A stretch of DNA of 64,000 nucleotides from Planctobacterium sp047947135 (GTDB lineage: Bacteria; Pseudomonadota; Gammaproteobacteria; Enterobacterales; Alteromonadaceae), in NCBI GenBank assembly GCA_047947135.1, contig CP170457.1, positions 1,364,001 to 1,428,000 of the forward strand, written 5' to 3'. Each line of letters opens with the position of its first letter. Position 1 is the stretch's first letter. The notes below the pieces were generated by a model. That model was not told the DNA's origin and did no database searches. It saw nothing but the letters and a program-made list of their open reading frames with translations. Below are positions 1 to 9,219 of the stretch, piece by piece. The position numbers were made by a program, and so were the translations under genes.

Positions 1-2254
1 CATTATAGTCTGCAAATGCGTTCACTTGTGTGTAGCCATCAAACTGCAAGTCGTTGTTGTCTTGTGCATAGGCATCGGTTGTACCAATGACGTTCAAGCC
101 AACACTGCCGTTGTCTAATTGATAGGTACCGGTCAGTTGATAGATAACGTCTGCCTGACGACGAGGTGTATTTCCTTCAACTGCTGGATTTAAAGCATCT
201 TTGGCAATTTCTGCATCTGTCCAGGTAAAACCACCTTTAAAGGTCCAGTCGTTGATAACGTATGCCGCTTCTACTTCCACACCACGTGCTTCATAAACAC
301 GGTCGAAGAACTTCTGAGTTGTGGCTTCAAAGTTTTGCTCTTCCGTTTCTGCATAAAATCCGGTGACAAATAAGCCCAGACCATCCTGACGGTATTTCAA
401 ACCCACTTCATACTGATCCACCATATCAACGGCGTCGGCATCTGCTACCGAACCATCAGCGCGTACTTTGCCAAATAACAGACGATCGGCATTCGCGCGG
501 CCACCTTGACTGATACGACCAAAGACGGCCATATCATCATCGATGCGGTAGTTGGCACCAAAGGAGTAGGAGTTGTAGCCCCAGTCATAATTGACCGGAG
601 AAGAGTTAGCCTGATCCGCTGACGCGACATTTTGTTCAGGAATCGAAATGTTGCCGTCACCATTCATATCAATGGTACTGGTAACCGCACCAGCGTAGGT
701 ACCTGTTGCATCACCGGAATCACGACGGAAACTGGCTTCCAGCGTCCAGTCATCAAATTCACCAGCAAGGGCAATATAGGGCGCATCCAGGTTGTATTGA
801 GTATCATAGTTTCGCTGACAGCAGTTACCCCAAAAAGGCACTCCATAGGCATATAAACCATTGTCCGAATAGGAGGTGCCGTCTGAGCCTACTACGTCCA
901 GCAATGCCGCATTATCACCTTTGACTTCCATCAGGTAAGAATTCCACAACCAGGACATTTTCAGATTCTGACGTGCTTTGTAATACCCGAGTGTCAATGA
1001 GATGTTGTCAAAATCACGGGAGATTTTCAGATCATTGGCATAAGAGTCGAAGTCTTCCATTTCAACATCAAAGGTATGGGTACGCATGACCAGCCCGTTC
1101 CCGGTGCTGTCGGTATAAGCCTGACCGGCATTTGGGCCATTCGCATAAACGAGGCCTGCGCCAGCACCACCGATGCTTTCTGCAATACTGGTAGCACCTG
1201 CCACCTCAGCTGGAAACGGAGAGACAAACTCGCCGGAAACACTGGATTTACGGAAACGATTGACCAGTTCCCAGTCGTTACCCATATCGAAGTTTGCTTC
1301 AAAACCAATGCTGTTTACCACTGGATGCATGCCATTGCGCAAATCACCGCGGCTGATTTGGCCGTCGCCATTGATGCGCAACGTATCCTGCAGGTATACC
1401 GAGTGTGGTGTATCCGACTGGGCGTCAAACCCTGCTATGGAATCACCATTGGCATACATTGGCATAGGTAAGTAACCCGTGCTCTTGTCGTCTAAATGTT
1501 TGAGATAGACGCGAATGTACCCCGATTCGAAATCTTTGGTGAAGTTAGCTTTGATCTGGCCACCGGAATTACCGTTGTAACCGGTCTCGCGTGGACCTTC
1601 ACCCTCGCGAAAGAACCCCCCAATATGAAAACGCGTGGTATCGTTAATATAATCACCGTACTCAAAGTCGGTTCGGAAAGTGTCGTAATCCAGACCAAAG
1701 GTCGTTGCGACACTACCACCACCGTAATCGCCGGTTTTACTGATGAAGTTGATCAAGCCGCCAGGGGAATTACTGACCATTGTTGAAGAAGAACCACCAC
1801 GAATCGCTTCGATTCCGGAAATAGTGGAATCAGCGCGAATAAAGATATCGGCATTACCAAAAGCCACGTCACCAAACTGCATAACCGGTAAGCCATCTTC
1901 CTGCAATACCAGGAATTTTGCACCGCCGGCGGCAACGGGTAAACCACGTACTGCGATATTGGCATTACCTTCTCCCCCGGTTGATTCTGAACGAATACCT
2001 GGAATAGAGCGGAATATTTCTGCAGTAGCACGAGGTGTGGCAACCGCAAAGTCGCCTGGACTCAGGGTACTGGACGAGACGCTCGAGTCCATACGGGATG
2101 TGGCTCTGGCTGAACCGGTGACCATAATTTTTTCAAAGTCTAAAACATCCGCGGTACTTTCGGTTTCTTCTGCTTCCTGTCCCATTGCCATCATTGGGCT
2201 GGATGCAAAAGCAATGGCGACAGCAATTGCGATACGGTTACGTTTTGTGCTCAT
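1..2254 (-). CDS. TonB-dependent receptor, C-terminus beyond window edge
   Basis: The reading frame is open on the minus strand from an ATG at 2254 to the window edge, about 751 codons, so the gene is partial only because of the window. A GGAG ribosome site lies just upstream. The product starts with a signal peptide ending near MAMGQ, then a plug domain (AVRGLPVAAGG, IEAIRGGSSSTM, SPGGLINFI) and long beta-barrel stretches rich in aromatic and acidic residues. Such receptors carry bulky nutrients across the outer membrane using TonB energy. The gene is divergent from an amylosucrase and the pair shares LacI-type operators, so sucrose or a related sugar is the inferred substrate, as for SuxA in the Xanthomonas sux locus. 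The family call is firm; the substrate is inference. Confidence 0.93.
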   Translation of the reverse strand, partial: MSTKRNRIAIAVAIAFASSPMMAMGQEAEETESTADVLDFEKIMVTGSARATSRMDSSVSSSTLSPGDFAVATPRATAEIFRSIPGIRSESTGGEGNANIAVRGLPVAAGGAKFLVLQEDGLPVMQFGDVAFGNADIFIRADSTISGIEAIRGGSSSTMVSNSPGGLINFISKTGDYGGGSVATTFGLDYDTFRTDFEYGDYINDTTRFHIGGFFREGEGPRETGYNGNSGGQIKANFTKDFESGYIRVYLKHLDDKSTGYLPMPMYANGDSIAGFDAQSDTPHSVYLQDTLRINGDGQISRGDLRNGMHPVVNSIGFEANFDMGNDWELVNRFRKSSVSGEFVSPFPAEVAGATSIAESIGGAGAGLVYANGPNAGQAYTDSTGNGLVMRTHTFDVEMEDFDSYANDLKISRDFDNISLTLGYYKARQNLKMSWLWNSYLMEVKGDNAALLDVVGSDGTSYSDNGLYAYGVPFWGNCCQRNYDTQYNLDAPYIALAGEFDDWTLEASFRRDSGDATGTYAGAVTSTIDMNGDGNISIPEQNVASADQANSSPVNYDWGYNSYSFGANYRIDDDMAVFGRISQGGRANADRLLFGKVRADGSVADADAVDMVDQYEVGLKYRQDGLGLFVTGFYAETEEQNFEATTQKFFDRVYEARGVEVEAAYVINDWTFKGGFTWTDAEIAKDALNPAVEGNTPRRQADVIYQLTGTYQLDNGSVGLNVIGTTDAYAQDNNDLQFDGYTQVNAFADYN

Positions 2255-2339
2255 GTTCTTCTCCTAACAAGATAGAATAGTGTGTGTTGTCGAAACTGCT
2301 TAAGTTTTCGGGTAAGAAAGACAAAACTTGACCATTCAA

Positions 2340-2353
2340 CTTAAACGATTAAG
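2340..2353. promoter_or_regulatory. LacI-type operator, copy 1
   Basis: The 14-mer CTTAAACGATTAAG is an imperfect palindrome with the AANCGNTT core typical of LacI/GalR operators. An identical copy lies 109 bp downstream and a related copy lies in front of the repressor gene. It sits 86 bp upstream of the TonB-receptor start and could control both divergent genes. Assignment to the local LacI protein is inference from repetition and position. Confidence 0.7.
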
Positions 2354-2407
2354 ATAAAGTTAACAGAACAATTAACAATTGTAAAATCTGTGTTAATACG
2401 ACTTTAG

Positions 2408-2413
2408 TATAAT
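2408..2413 (+). promoter_or_regulatory. candidate -10 box of amylosucrase promoter
   Basis: A perfect TATAAT lies about 60 bp upstream of the amylosucrase start, between the two operator copies. I see no convincing -35 hexamer at 16 to 18 bp spacing, so the promoter may be weak or activator-dependent. Confidence 0.45.
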
Positions 2414-2448
2414 AGACTTCATGCTAGACTGTTTTTTATTATATCAAG

Positions 2449-2462
2449 CTTAAACGATTAAG
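2449..2462. promoter_or_regulatory. LacI-type operator, copy 2, overlapping the amylosucrase ribosome site
   Basis: This is an exact second copy of CTTAAACGATTAAG. Its last bases form part of the AAGAGG ribosome-binding site of the amylosucrase gene. A repressor bound here would lie downstream of the candidate -10 box, a position suited to blocking transcript elongation. With copy 1 it could also support looping across the divergent promoter region. Confidence 0.7.
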
Positions 2463-2473
2463 AGGTGGTGGTG

Positions 2474-4402
2474 GTGAATATATCAAAAGAAGCGCAAGTA
2501 ACGTTGTCCCGACTGGAGGTAACGTCTTTTCTTAAAGGGCAAAAAGCACCAGCGAAAAAACAGTTTCAACAACGCCTTGAGCAGCATTTCGAAGGCTTGT
2601 TCGGCTTATATTACTCTTTGTATTCCCATCGCTATGACTTTTATTTTCATCTGCAACAGCTTGTTGCGGTCCTGGCAGAGGGCTTTAACCAGCGCCCCGG
2701 TTACCTGAAAAAACTGGATACACAGAGATTGAAAACTCCTGACTGGTTTCAACAAGAGAATATGTTAGGGATGGCCTGTTATGTGGATCTGTTTGCTGGT
2801 GACCTGCAAAAACTGCAGTCGCGCATTCCGTATTTGCAGGAGCTCGGCGTCACCTATTTGCATCTGATGCCTTTGTATAAGTCGCCAGAAGGCGATAGCG
2901 ATGGTGGTTATGCTGTATCAGATTACCGCACAGTAAATCCGGATTTGGGTACCATGGATGATCTAAAAACGCTGGCTGAGAAGCTATCTAAAGCGGGGAT
3001 CTCCATGGTGCTGGATTTTGTCTTTAACCACACTTCTGACGAGCACCAATGGGCGTTGGCAGCAAAACGAGGTGAAGCGGAGTTTCAGGAATACTATCAT
3101 CTGTTCCCTGATCGCGGCATGCCGGATGCCTATGAACAGAACCTGCGGGAAATTTTTCCACAGGTTCGGCGCGGCAACTTTACCTGGGATGAACAAGCAG
3201 AAAAATGGGTTTGGACAACCTTCAATAGTTTTCAGTGGGATTTGAATTACAGTAATCCTGCGGTATTCAATGCCATTGTGGCGGAAATGTTGTATCTGGC
3301 AAATATTGGCTGTGACGTGCTCCGGCTTGATGCACTGGCGTTTATCTGGAAAGAAATGGGCACCAGTTGTGAGAATCAGCCTAAGGCACATCAACTGATT
3401 CAGGCCTTTAATAGTTGTCTACGTATTTCCGCACCTGCCGTGCTATTTAAATCTGAAGCCATAGTGCACCCCGATGAAGTGGTAAAATATATCGCCCCTG
3501 AAGAGTGTCAGTTGTCTTATAACCCCTTGCTGATGGCATTATTGTGGAACAGTCTGGCCACCCGTAAAACGCGATTGTTAACGGCCTCAATGCGCAAAAG
3601 TATGACCATTGATCCTGCCTGCTCCTGGGTCAATTATGTGCGCTGTCATGATGATATCGGTTGGACCTTTGATGATGATGTAGCAGGGAAACTTGGGATC
3701 AATGGCCACGATCATCGCTACTTTTTGAACCAGTTTTACACCGGACGATTTGAGGGCTCTTTTGCCAAAGGTGTACCCTTTCAGGAAAACCCCAGCACCG
3801 GTGACTGCCGGGTTTGTGGCACCGCCGCCAGCCTGACGGGGTTAGAACTGGCGCTGCAAAACAACGACGCAAATGAAGCCCAGATTGCCATAAAACGGAT
3901 TATGTTGATTCACAGCGTTATCCTTTCCATCGGCGGCATTCCTTTGTTATGGGCTGGCGACGAGATGGGACTGTTAAATGACTACAGCTATCAGAATCAG
4001 TCAGATAAACAACATGACGACAGATGGGTCAACCGTATCTCAACGCCTGAGCACCAGACTTTTTTATCGCAATCCAGAAATCAATATTTCCGTGAAGTTT
4101 ACCTTGGTTTACAGCACCTCATTAAAATGCGCAAATCCTTACCGGTTCTAGCACAAGCGGAAACCCAGATCATTGACAGTAACAACCAGCATGTATTTAG
4201 TTATGTGCGGCTAGACGAGCAACATGGACGCCTGCTGGCAGTGTGTAATTTCAGTGAGCAACAGCAACAGATCAGTAGCAAAATTTTGGATGTACTATTG
4301 GCTGATCAGGCAGTTGATGTGTTGACTGACCAACCGCTGGATATAGACAGTGAGGTTCTGAGTTTGGGACCTTATCAGGTGATGTGGTTACTAAAGGTCT
4401 AA
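2474..4402 (+). CDS. amylosucrase (GH13)
   Basis: Amylosucrase splits sucrose, releasing fructose and adding the glucosyl unit to an alpha-1,4-glucan. All GH13 conserved regions are visible: DFVFNHTSDEHQW, DVLRLDALAFIWK with the Asp nucleophile, FKSEAIVHPDEV with the acid/base Glu, and VRCHDDIGWTF. Four GTG codons run in a row from 2465. The last, at 2474, sits 8 bases after AAGAGG, and with that start the catalytic residues number Asp286, Glu328 and Asp393, exactly as in the Neisseria polysaccharea enzyme. No signal peptide is present, so it should act in the cytoplasm on imported sucrose. The product has 642 residues, normal for the family. Neighbouring operators point to LacI-type control. 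Confidence 0.95.
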   Translation: MNISKEAQVTLSRLEVTSFLKGQKAPAKKQFQQRLEQHFEGLFGLYYSLYSHRYDFYFHLQQLVAVLAEGFNQRPGYLKKLDTQRLKTPDWFQQENMLGMACYVDLFAGDLQKLQSRIPYLQELGVTYLHLMPLYKSPEGDSDGGYAVSDYRTVNPDLGTMDDLKTLAEKLSKAGISMVLDFVFNHTSDEHQWALAAKRGEAEFQEYYHLFPDRGMPDAYEQNLREIFPQVRRGNFTWDEQAEKWVWTTFNSFQWDLNYSNPAVFNAIVAEMLYLANIGCDVLRLDALAFIWKEMGTSCENQPKAHQLIQAFNSCLRISAPAVLFKSEAIVHPDEVVKYIAPEECQLSYNPLLMALLWNSLATRKTRLLTASMRKSMTIDPACSWVNYVRCHDDIGWTFDDDVAGKLGINGHDHRYFLNQFYTGRFEGSFAKGVPFQENPSTGDCRVCGTAASLTGLELALQNNDANEAQIAIKRIMLIHSVILSIGGIPLLWAGDEMGLLNDYSYQNQSDKQHDDRWVNRISTPEHQTFLSQSRNQYFREVYLGLQHLIKMRKSLPVLAQAETQIIDSNNQHVFSYVRLDEQHGRLLAVCNFSEQQQQISSKILDVLLADQAVDVLTDQPLDIDSEVLSLGPYQVMWLLKV

Positions 4403-4407
4403 CTGCG

Positions 4408-5175
4408 TTAGGGCGTGACTTTGGGGGATTGAAAATGTTGCCTGATTAAACGCTGATATTCTGGCGCTGCGGTTATTTCACTGAGCTGTCTTTGGAACAA
4501 ATCGACGATAGCATCATCAGTTTTACGATTAAAGGCAAAACAGGTGACTGAGCTGACAATGGGAAAGACGATTTCAAATTGTTCCGGGTCACGACCAAAT
4601 TCGCTTAACATTTGGGGGGCCGCTAATTCGTCATAGGCGATCATATGGACACGACCTTTGTCCATTAACTCAAGATTAGGGCGCATGGTGACGTTGCTGA
4701 GAATATTGATGGGTTCTTCCATCAATCCCAGTAGAGCCTGCTCGCCAACATCGGCGCGTATCGTGCCTATAGTAAACATATTCAATTCAGACGCATGGGC
4801 AATCTGAATATTCGATGCCTTTTGGGCGAATAATACATATCGCGTGGAGACAATTGGGCAGGCCCATTTGAACATGGGTTCCCGGTCTTGCGTTTTGGCG
4901 ACGGCAAATAGCACAGTGTTGGGATACAGTTTTAGCTCGTGATATGCCCGTGCCCAGGGCAGTAATTCTATCTTTTGTCGCTGCACACCGGTCCGCTGCC
5001 AGATGGCGCGCAATAAATCGATTGAGATCCCGGCAATTTGATCGTCGTGGCGGTAATTAAAAGGTGGGTAATCTTCGGTCAGGTAACGTAATTCAGTCAA
5101 ATCCGGTGCGTCGCCATGGGCTGTCGCCAGCGTATTCAAGCTTAACATGATGGATAAGCATAAGACTCGCCACAT
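4408..5175 (-). CDS. periplasmic solute-binding protein, SBP_bac_3 type
   Basis: The protein starts with a signal peptide (MWRVLCLSIMLSLNTLATA) and continues with the start typical of the amino-acid-binding fold (LRYLTEDYPPFNY, then GISIDLLRAI). Length is about 255 residues, right for a single domain. No permease or ATPase gene is nearby, so it is an orphan binding protein that may feed a remote transporter or a sensor. The ATG at 5175 is preferred over a TTG at 5187 because it opens directly into the signal peptide. It is convergent with the amylosucrase gene, only a few bases away. The ligand is unknown. Confidence 0.8.
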   Translation of the reverse strand: MWRVLCLSIMLSLNTLATAHGDAPDLTELRYLTEDYPPFNYRHDDQIAGISIDLLRAIWQRTGVQRQKIELLPWARAYHELKLYPNTVLFAVAKTQDREPMFKWACPIVSTRYVLFAQKASNIQIAHASELNMFTIGTIRADVGEQALLGLMEEPINILSNVTMRPNLELMDKGRVHMIAYDELAAPQMLSEFGRDPEQFEIVFPIVSSVTCFAFNRKTDDAIVDLFQRQLSEITAAPEYQRLIRQHFQSPKVTP

Positions 5176-5245
5176 AATTGTTTGCAATTGCCTGAATTAA
5201 TTGCACATTAACTCAAGTGTAGTACAGTTTTTGTGAAATAAATTT

Positions 5246-6289
5246 CTAAGGGCAACTGGCCCTGATCACAAGCTCTGTTGCTAGCTCGTTTGACGCAATG
5301 GGCGTTCCGGACAATAGGGCTTCTGCGGCATGGCGACCTTTGGCTATGCTGCGCTGGCACACCGATGCTAACGCTGGCGTCACCCTCGATGCTTCTGGAA
5401 TATCGTCAAATCCGATTACCTTTAGTTGTTCCGGTATCGCGATATTGAGCGCTTTGGCCTGTCGGATCACTGCCAGCGCAATAACATCACTCATACATAG
5501 AATGATATTGGGCAACGGCGAAACGGTAAGGGCTTCATTTGCGGCAATTTCTGCCAACTCCGGGGTATTCACCGGTATATGCCAAATGAGGTTGCTGGGC
5601 AATGCCACTCGTTTTTCCTGACATGCCTGTAAATAGCCGGCTAAACGACGCTGTGAGATGGCTTGAGATTCGGCATCAATGTCAGCGTCATGCAAGCGAC
5701 AGATGCGTTTGGAATCAACCAGACTCAATGACAAAACAGCAACCCTGTCTTCGGCTGAGCTGATAGCGTGCAGCGCCGCTTGCCGCGCTCCCTCCTGATT
5801 ATTGATATTGACCGTTGGGCACAGCTGCGTTTCAAAATCCACGGCAATAACGGGTTTACCTAACCGCAATATGCGTTCGATACCATTGCCCTCAGGCTTG
5901 CCGTAAAAAATAAAACCGTCAGGTAACGATTCAGCACTGTTTTGGTCGTGGGCGTCCAGTTGGCTGGACAACAACAACAGCTGTTTTTTATGTTTGAACA
6001 GGACTTCAGAAACACCCTGCAAAAACTGGCTGGCCACTGGATCAGAGAAGCTATATGCCAGGGAATCTGCTAAAATCACCGCTATCACATCGGATTGTCC
6101 CTTGCGCAACGATCTAGCCGCCAGATTAGGGCCAAAATAGCCCAGTTCAGCGGCCTCTTTTAGTATGCGGGCTCTTAATTTTTCGGAAAGTTGATCCGGG
6201 CGATTAAAGGCATTGGATACCGTCGCGGTTGAGACCCCCAACGATTTAGCGACTTCTTTGAGGTTTAATGCTTTTTTCTGTGGCGCCAT
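5246..6289 (-). CDS. LacI-family transcriptional repressor
   Basis: The N-terminal helix-turn-helix is clear (LNLKEVAKSLGVSTATVSNAF) and is followed by a periplasmic-binding-protein-like sensor domain containing the family strings VIAVDFE, ILCMSDVIAL and VIGFDDIPEA. Length is 347 residues from the ATG at 6289; the in-frame TTG at 6295 is less likely. It lies between the amylosucrase cluster and a divergent MFS gene. An operator-like palindrome just upstream of its start suggests autoregulation, and two matching sites precede the amylosucrase and receptor genes. Inferred role: sugar-responsive repressor of this locus, comparable to SuxR. Confidence 0.93.
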   Translation of the reverse strand: MAPQKKALNLKEVAKSLGVSTATVSNAFNRPDQLSEKLRARILKEAAELGYFGPNLAARSLRKGQSDVIAVILADSLAYSFSDPVASQFLQGVSEVLFKHKKQLLLLSSQLDAHDQNSAESLPDGFIFYGKPEGNGIERILRLGKPVIAVDFETQLCPTVNINNQEGARQAALHAISSAEDRVAVLSLSLVDSKRICRLHDADIDAESQAISQRRLAGYLQACQEKRVALPSNLIWHIPVNTPELAEIAANEALTVSPLPNIILCMSDVIALAVIRQAKALNIAIPEQLKVIGFDDIPEASRVTPALASVCQRSIAKGRHAAEALLSGTPIASNELATELVIRASCP

Positions 6290-6296
6290 GAACAAT

Positions 6297-6310
6297 CTTA
6301 AACGTTTTAT
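6297..6310. promoter_or_regulatory. LacI-type operator, copy 3, lacI / MFS intergenic
   Basis: CTTAAACGTTTTAT matches the two amylosucrase-side operators at 11 of 14 positions and keeps the AANCGNTT core. It lies 8 bases upstream of the repressor start and 59 bases upstream of the divergent MFS start, so it could serve autoregulation and control of the transporter. Confidence 0.6.
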
Positions 6311-6368
6311 TTATCGACATTCTGGCGTATCCGGTATGGAATGTAAAACCTGAAAAGTGGAGTAGAAC

Positions 6369-7574
6369 TTGCCAACTAAGCGCCTCGGCCAGTCTGAGTT
6401 TATCGTCTTATTTGCGCTGTTAATGTCCTTAACGGCCATGTCGCTGGATGCCATGTTGCCAGCTTTACCGCAGATCGGCAGAGATCTGGGCGTAGATGAT
6501 CTCAATAAAACACAGCTTGTCATCTCGATGCTGATCTTGGGAACGGTGTTTGGCGAGCTGTTTTTCGGACCAATCTCTGATGCGATTGGACGACGCAAAA
6601 CCATATTAATCGGCATTCTTATCTTTTTATCAGGCACGCTGGTGGCGATATTTGCAGAAACGCTGCAAGGACTGCTTATTGGCCGCATTATTCAGGGATT
6701 TGGGGTGTCGGGTAGTCGCATTGGTTCCAGAGCGTTGGTGCGGGATTTATATGCCGGCGCGCAAATGGCGCGAGTTATGTCTTTTATCATGATGATCTTT
6801 ATTATTGTGCCTATGGTGGCGCCGGCCATTGGTCAAATTATTATGTTGAATTTTGGTTGGCGGGCGATCTTTGTGTCTTTTTTGATCCATGCTGCGCTTA
6901 TGCTGTTATGGTTTGGTATTCGTCAAAGCGAGACCTTACCTAAAGAGCGCAGAATCCCCTTATCACTCTCCCGAATATGGACCTCGGCAGGACAAATTGT
7001 TCGGCATCGAAAAGTCATGGCCTATACACTGTTGTCCGGTTTGGTCTTTGGTGCGATGGTACTGTATCTGAGTGTCGCCAGAGCTATGTTTGAAGACCTT
7101 TATCAAAAAGGTGACGACTTTCCGTTATTGTTTGCCATTCTGGCTTTAGGCATCGGTATAGCAGCCATCATCAATGGCAAAATTGTCATACGCTTTGGCA
7201 TGCACAAGGTCACATCTTGGGCGCTTATTGGTATTTTGATTTTTTCCAGCATCTTAGTTAGCACATCGCTGTGGCATCAGGGGGCACCGCCATTTTTGTT
7301 ATTAATGGTGTTATTAGCCACTATTTTGTTTTTCGTTGGTTTTATTTTTGGCAACATCAATGCTATGTGCATGGAGTGGTTAGGTGGCATCGCGGGCATC
7401 GGGGCGTCAATTGTTGGGTCGTTGTCTAGTAGTGTAGCGGTATTGCTCGCTGTACTTGTCGGGCCTTTTTATCAGGGTACAGTGATGCCTCTGGCATATA
7501 CGTATTTGGCGGTTGGGGTTGGTGGTCTGGTATTATTGCGCCTCGCTAAGCGAGCTGATGCGGTGCATTTGTAA
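6369..7574 (+). CDS. MFS transporter, Bcr/CflA drug-efflux type
   Basis: The protein has 401 residues with about 12 hydrophobic segments. It carries Bcr/CflA family marks: SLDAMLPALPQIGRDLG in the first helix region, GPISDAIGRRK between helices 2 and 3, and GRIIQGFGVSGSRI with RALVRDLY. Bcr/CflA members usually export drugs or small metabolites by proton antiport in the inner membrane. The start is a TTG preceded by GTGGAG; no better ATG keeps the first helix whole. It is divergent from the LacI gene and shares its operator region, which is unusual for a drug pump. A role in handling a metabolite of the sugar locus is possible but unproven. Confidence 0.88.
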   Translation: MPTKRLGQSEFIVLFALLMSLTAMSLDAMLPALPQIGRDLGVDDLNKTQLVISMLILGTVFGELFFGPISDAIGRRKTILIGILIFLSGTLVAIFAETLQGLLIGRIIQGFGVSGSRIGSRALVRDLYAGAQMARVMSFIMMIFIIVPMVAPAIGQIIMLNFGWRAIFVSFLIHAALMLLWFGIRQSETLPKERRIPLSLSRIWTSAGQIVRHRKVMAYTLLSGLVFGAMVLYLSVARAMFEDLYQKGDDFPLLFAILALGIGIAAIINGKIVIRFGMHKVTSWALIGILIFSSILVSTSLWHQGAPPFLLLMVLLATILFFVGFIFGNINAMCMEWLGGIAGIGASIVGSLSSSVAVLLAVLVGPFYQGTVMPLAYTYLAVGVGGLVLLRLAKRADAVHL

Positions 7575-7850
7575 TTCCTCATCATTGGATATGAGCGGTG
7601 ATTCGTCTGCGGGTAGAATCGCAAAGCCATGTTGATTGACCTGAGTGCGAATATCATCGGTTGCCAGTTCGCTATAGTGATAACGGAAAGCAGGTTCATT
7701 TAAAGAAGCCCTTTGTCCGGTGTCGATAAGCCAGTTAAGGGCGAGGTCGGTGATCCGAGTCTGGCAACTATTGTTTTCCACAAAAAAATTGTAGATTTGT
7801 GGGTTTCCCGTAGCGTTTTCGGTCAGAATCTTGTAAACATCAACGATCAT
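7533..7850 (-). CDS. hypothetical protein, 105 residues
   Basis: I do not recognise this protein. It is soluble, with no signal peptide or membrane segment, and has a balanced composition (MIVDVYKILTENATG, then TDLALNWLIDTGQRA, then FAILPADESPL). Its 3' end overlaps the end of the MFS gene by 42 bases in convergent orientation. The ATG at 7850 has no strong ribosome site. It is accepted because it fills an otherwise empty gap and looks protein-like. A chance frame cannot be excluded. Confidence 0.55.
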   Translation of the reverse strand: MIVDVYKILTENATGNPQIYNFFVENNSCQTRITDLALNWLIDTGQRASLNEPAFRYHYSELATDDIRTQVNQHGFAILPADESPLISNDEELQMHRISSLSEAQ

Positions 7851-7985
7851 ATTGTTATTATTATTTTCTTGTTTTGAGCATTTCCAACCTGTTTCACATT
7901 GCGACAGTCGGCTATATTTGCCCCGGAGAGCAGAAACAGTACATCCGTTGCATTTTTTTTACAATAGTTAGATTGGAGTAAAATA

Positions 7986-9191
7986 GTGACCGACACCCTA
8001 CCCAGGCCACTTGATGGCGTGCGTGTCATTGAATTTGGACAGCTACTGGCAGGCCCGTTTGCTGGGGCAATTTTAGGATACTTTGGTGCGGAGGTTATCA
8101 AAGTTGAACCTCCGGGAAGCGGTGATCCGATTCGCGGTTGGCGGGAAGTAAAAGATGGCACATCGTTGTGGTGGCGTAGTTTGGGACGCAACAAAAAGTC
8201 GATTACTCTGGATTTACGCCAAACTGAAGGTCAGGAAATTGCCAGAAAGTTGAGTTCAAATGCCGATGTGCTAATTGAAAATTTTCGACCCGGTGTCATG
8301 GAAAAGTGGGGACTGGGACCGGATACCCTGAAAGCCTGTAATGACAAGCTTATTTATGCTCGCATCTCTGGATATGGTCAATCTGGTCCTTATGCCAATA
8401 AACCCGGCTTTGCTTCGGTATGTGAGGGGATCAGCGGTTTTCGATATTTAAATGGCATACCCGGTGAAGTACCTGTCAGAACTAACCTTAGTATCGGTGA
8501 TACCATTTCTGGGATTCACGCGGCACTGGGTATTGCCCTGGCGATTATACAAAGAGACAAAGATCCAAAGCAAAGCGGTCAAGTGGTGGATGTGGCGCTT
8601 TACGAGTCCATGTTTAATCTCTTAGAGGCTGTTGTCCCGGAGTATTCTGGTGCAGGTGTGATAAGGGAGCCGTCGGGGACGACAGTGACTGGCATTGTGC
8701 CCACCAATACTTATGCCTGTCAGGATGGAAAATGTGTGGTCATAGGGGGAAATGGTGACTCCATATTTAAACGTTTAATGCGGGCCGTCGATCGCGCCGA
8801 TATGGCTGAGGATCCGCGCCTTGCGGATAACCCAGGACGGGTACGGCATGAAGCCGAAATTGACGGAGTGTTGGCTGATTGGTGCCGCAGTTTGCCGGCG
8901 CAACAGGTACTTGCTGTCCTTGATGACAACCGCGTACCAGCTGGCCCTATTTATAATGTGAAGGATATGCTGGCAGACCCGCATTTTCAGGCTAGAGGCT
9001 TATTTGAAACAGTGGAGATTAATGGCGAACCCCTTCAAATTCCGGCGATGATGCCGAAATTGGATAAAACACCGGGCAAAACAGACTGGCCAGGTGAAGG
9101 CGTCGGTGGCCATACTGATGAAATCCTTAAAAGTCTGTTCGGCATGACGGATAGTGAAATTATTGATTTGCGACGGCGGAATATCATTTAA
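7986..9191 (+). CDS. CaiB/BaiF-type CoA-transferase (class III)
   Basis: Class III CoA-transferases move coenzyme A between carboxylic acids. The 401-residue product starts with the family signature (LDGVRVIEFGQLLAGPFAG, then FGAEVIKVEPP) and contains LIENFRPGVMEKWGLG, RISGYGQSGPYA and a GDTISGIHAALG segment whose Asp, around residue 172, matches the catalytic Asp of formyl-CoA transferase relatives. The C-terminal part has the usual VPAGPIYNVKDMLADPHF. The start is a GTG. It is monocistronic with no acyl-CoA dehydrogenase or hydratase partner nearby, so the acids used cannot be named. Confidence 0.92.
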   Translation: MTDTLPRPLDGVRVIEFGQLLAGPFAGAILGYFGAEVIKVEPPGSGDPIRGWREVKDGTSLWWRSLGRNKKSITLDLRQTEGQEIARKLSSNADVLIENFRPGVMEKWGLGPDTLKACNDKLIYARISGYGQSGPYANKPGFASVCEGISGFRYLNGIPGEVPVRTNLSIGDTISGIHAALGIALAIIQRDKDPKQSGQVVDVALYESMFNLLEAVVPEYSGAGVIREPSGTTVTGIVPTNTYACQDGKCVVIGGNGDSIFKRLMRAVDRADMAEDPRLADNPGRVRHEAEIDGVLADWCRSLPAQQVLAVLDDNRVPAGPIYNVKDMLADPHFQARGLFETVEINGEPLQIPAMMPKLDKTPGKTDWPGEGVGGHTDEILKSLFGMTDSEIIDLRRRNII

Positions 9192-9219
9192 TGTTTGCAA
9201 TGACGATAGGGCGCGCAAG

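Noticed and set aside
1743..2267. 174-codon plus-strand frame over the TonB receptor N-terminus
   Set aside because: The minus-strand frame encodes a clear signal peptide and plug domain; the plus frame is its shadow.
2465..2476. Run of GGT/GTG triplets at the amylosucrase start, as a possible simple repeat
   Set aside because: Only four units; explained as alternative GTG start codons after the ribosome site.
2984..3394. 136-codon frame antisense to the amylosucrase gene
   Set aside because: It is a shadow of a strongly conserved enzyme frame on the other strand.
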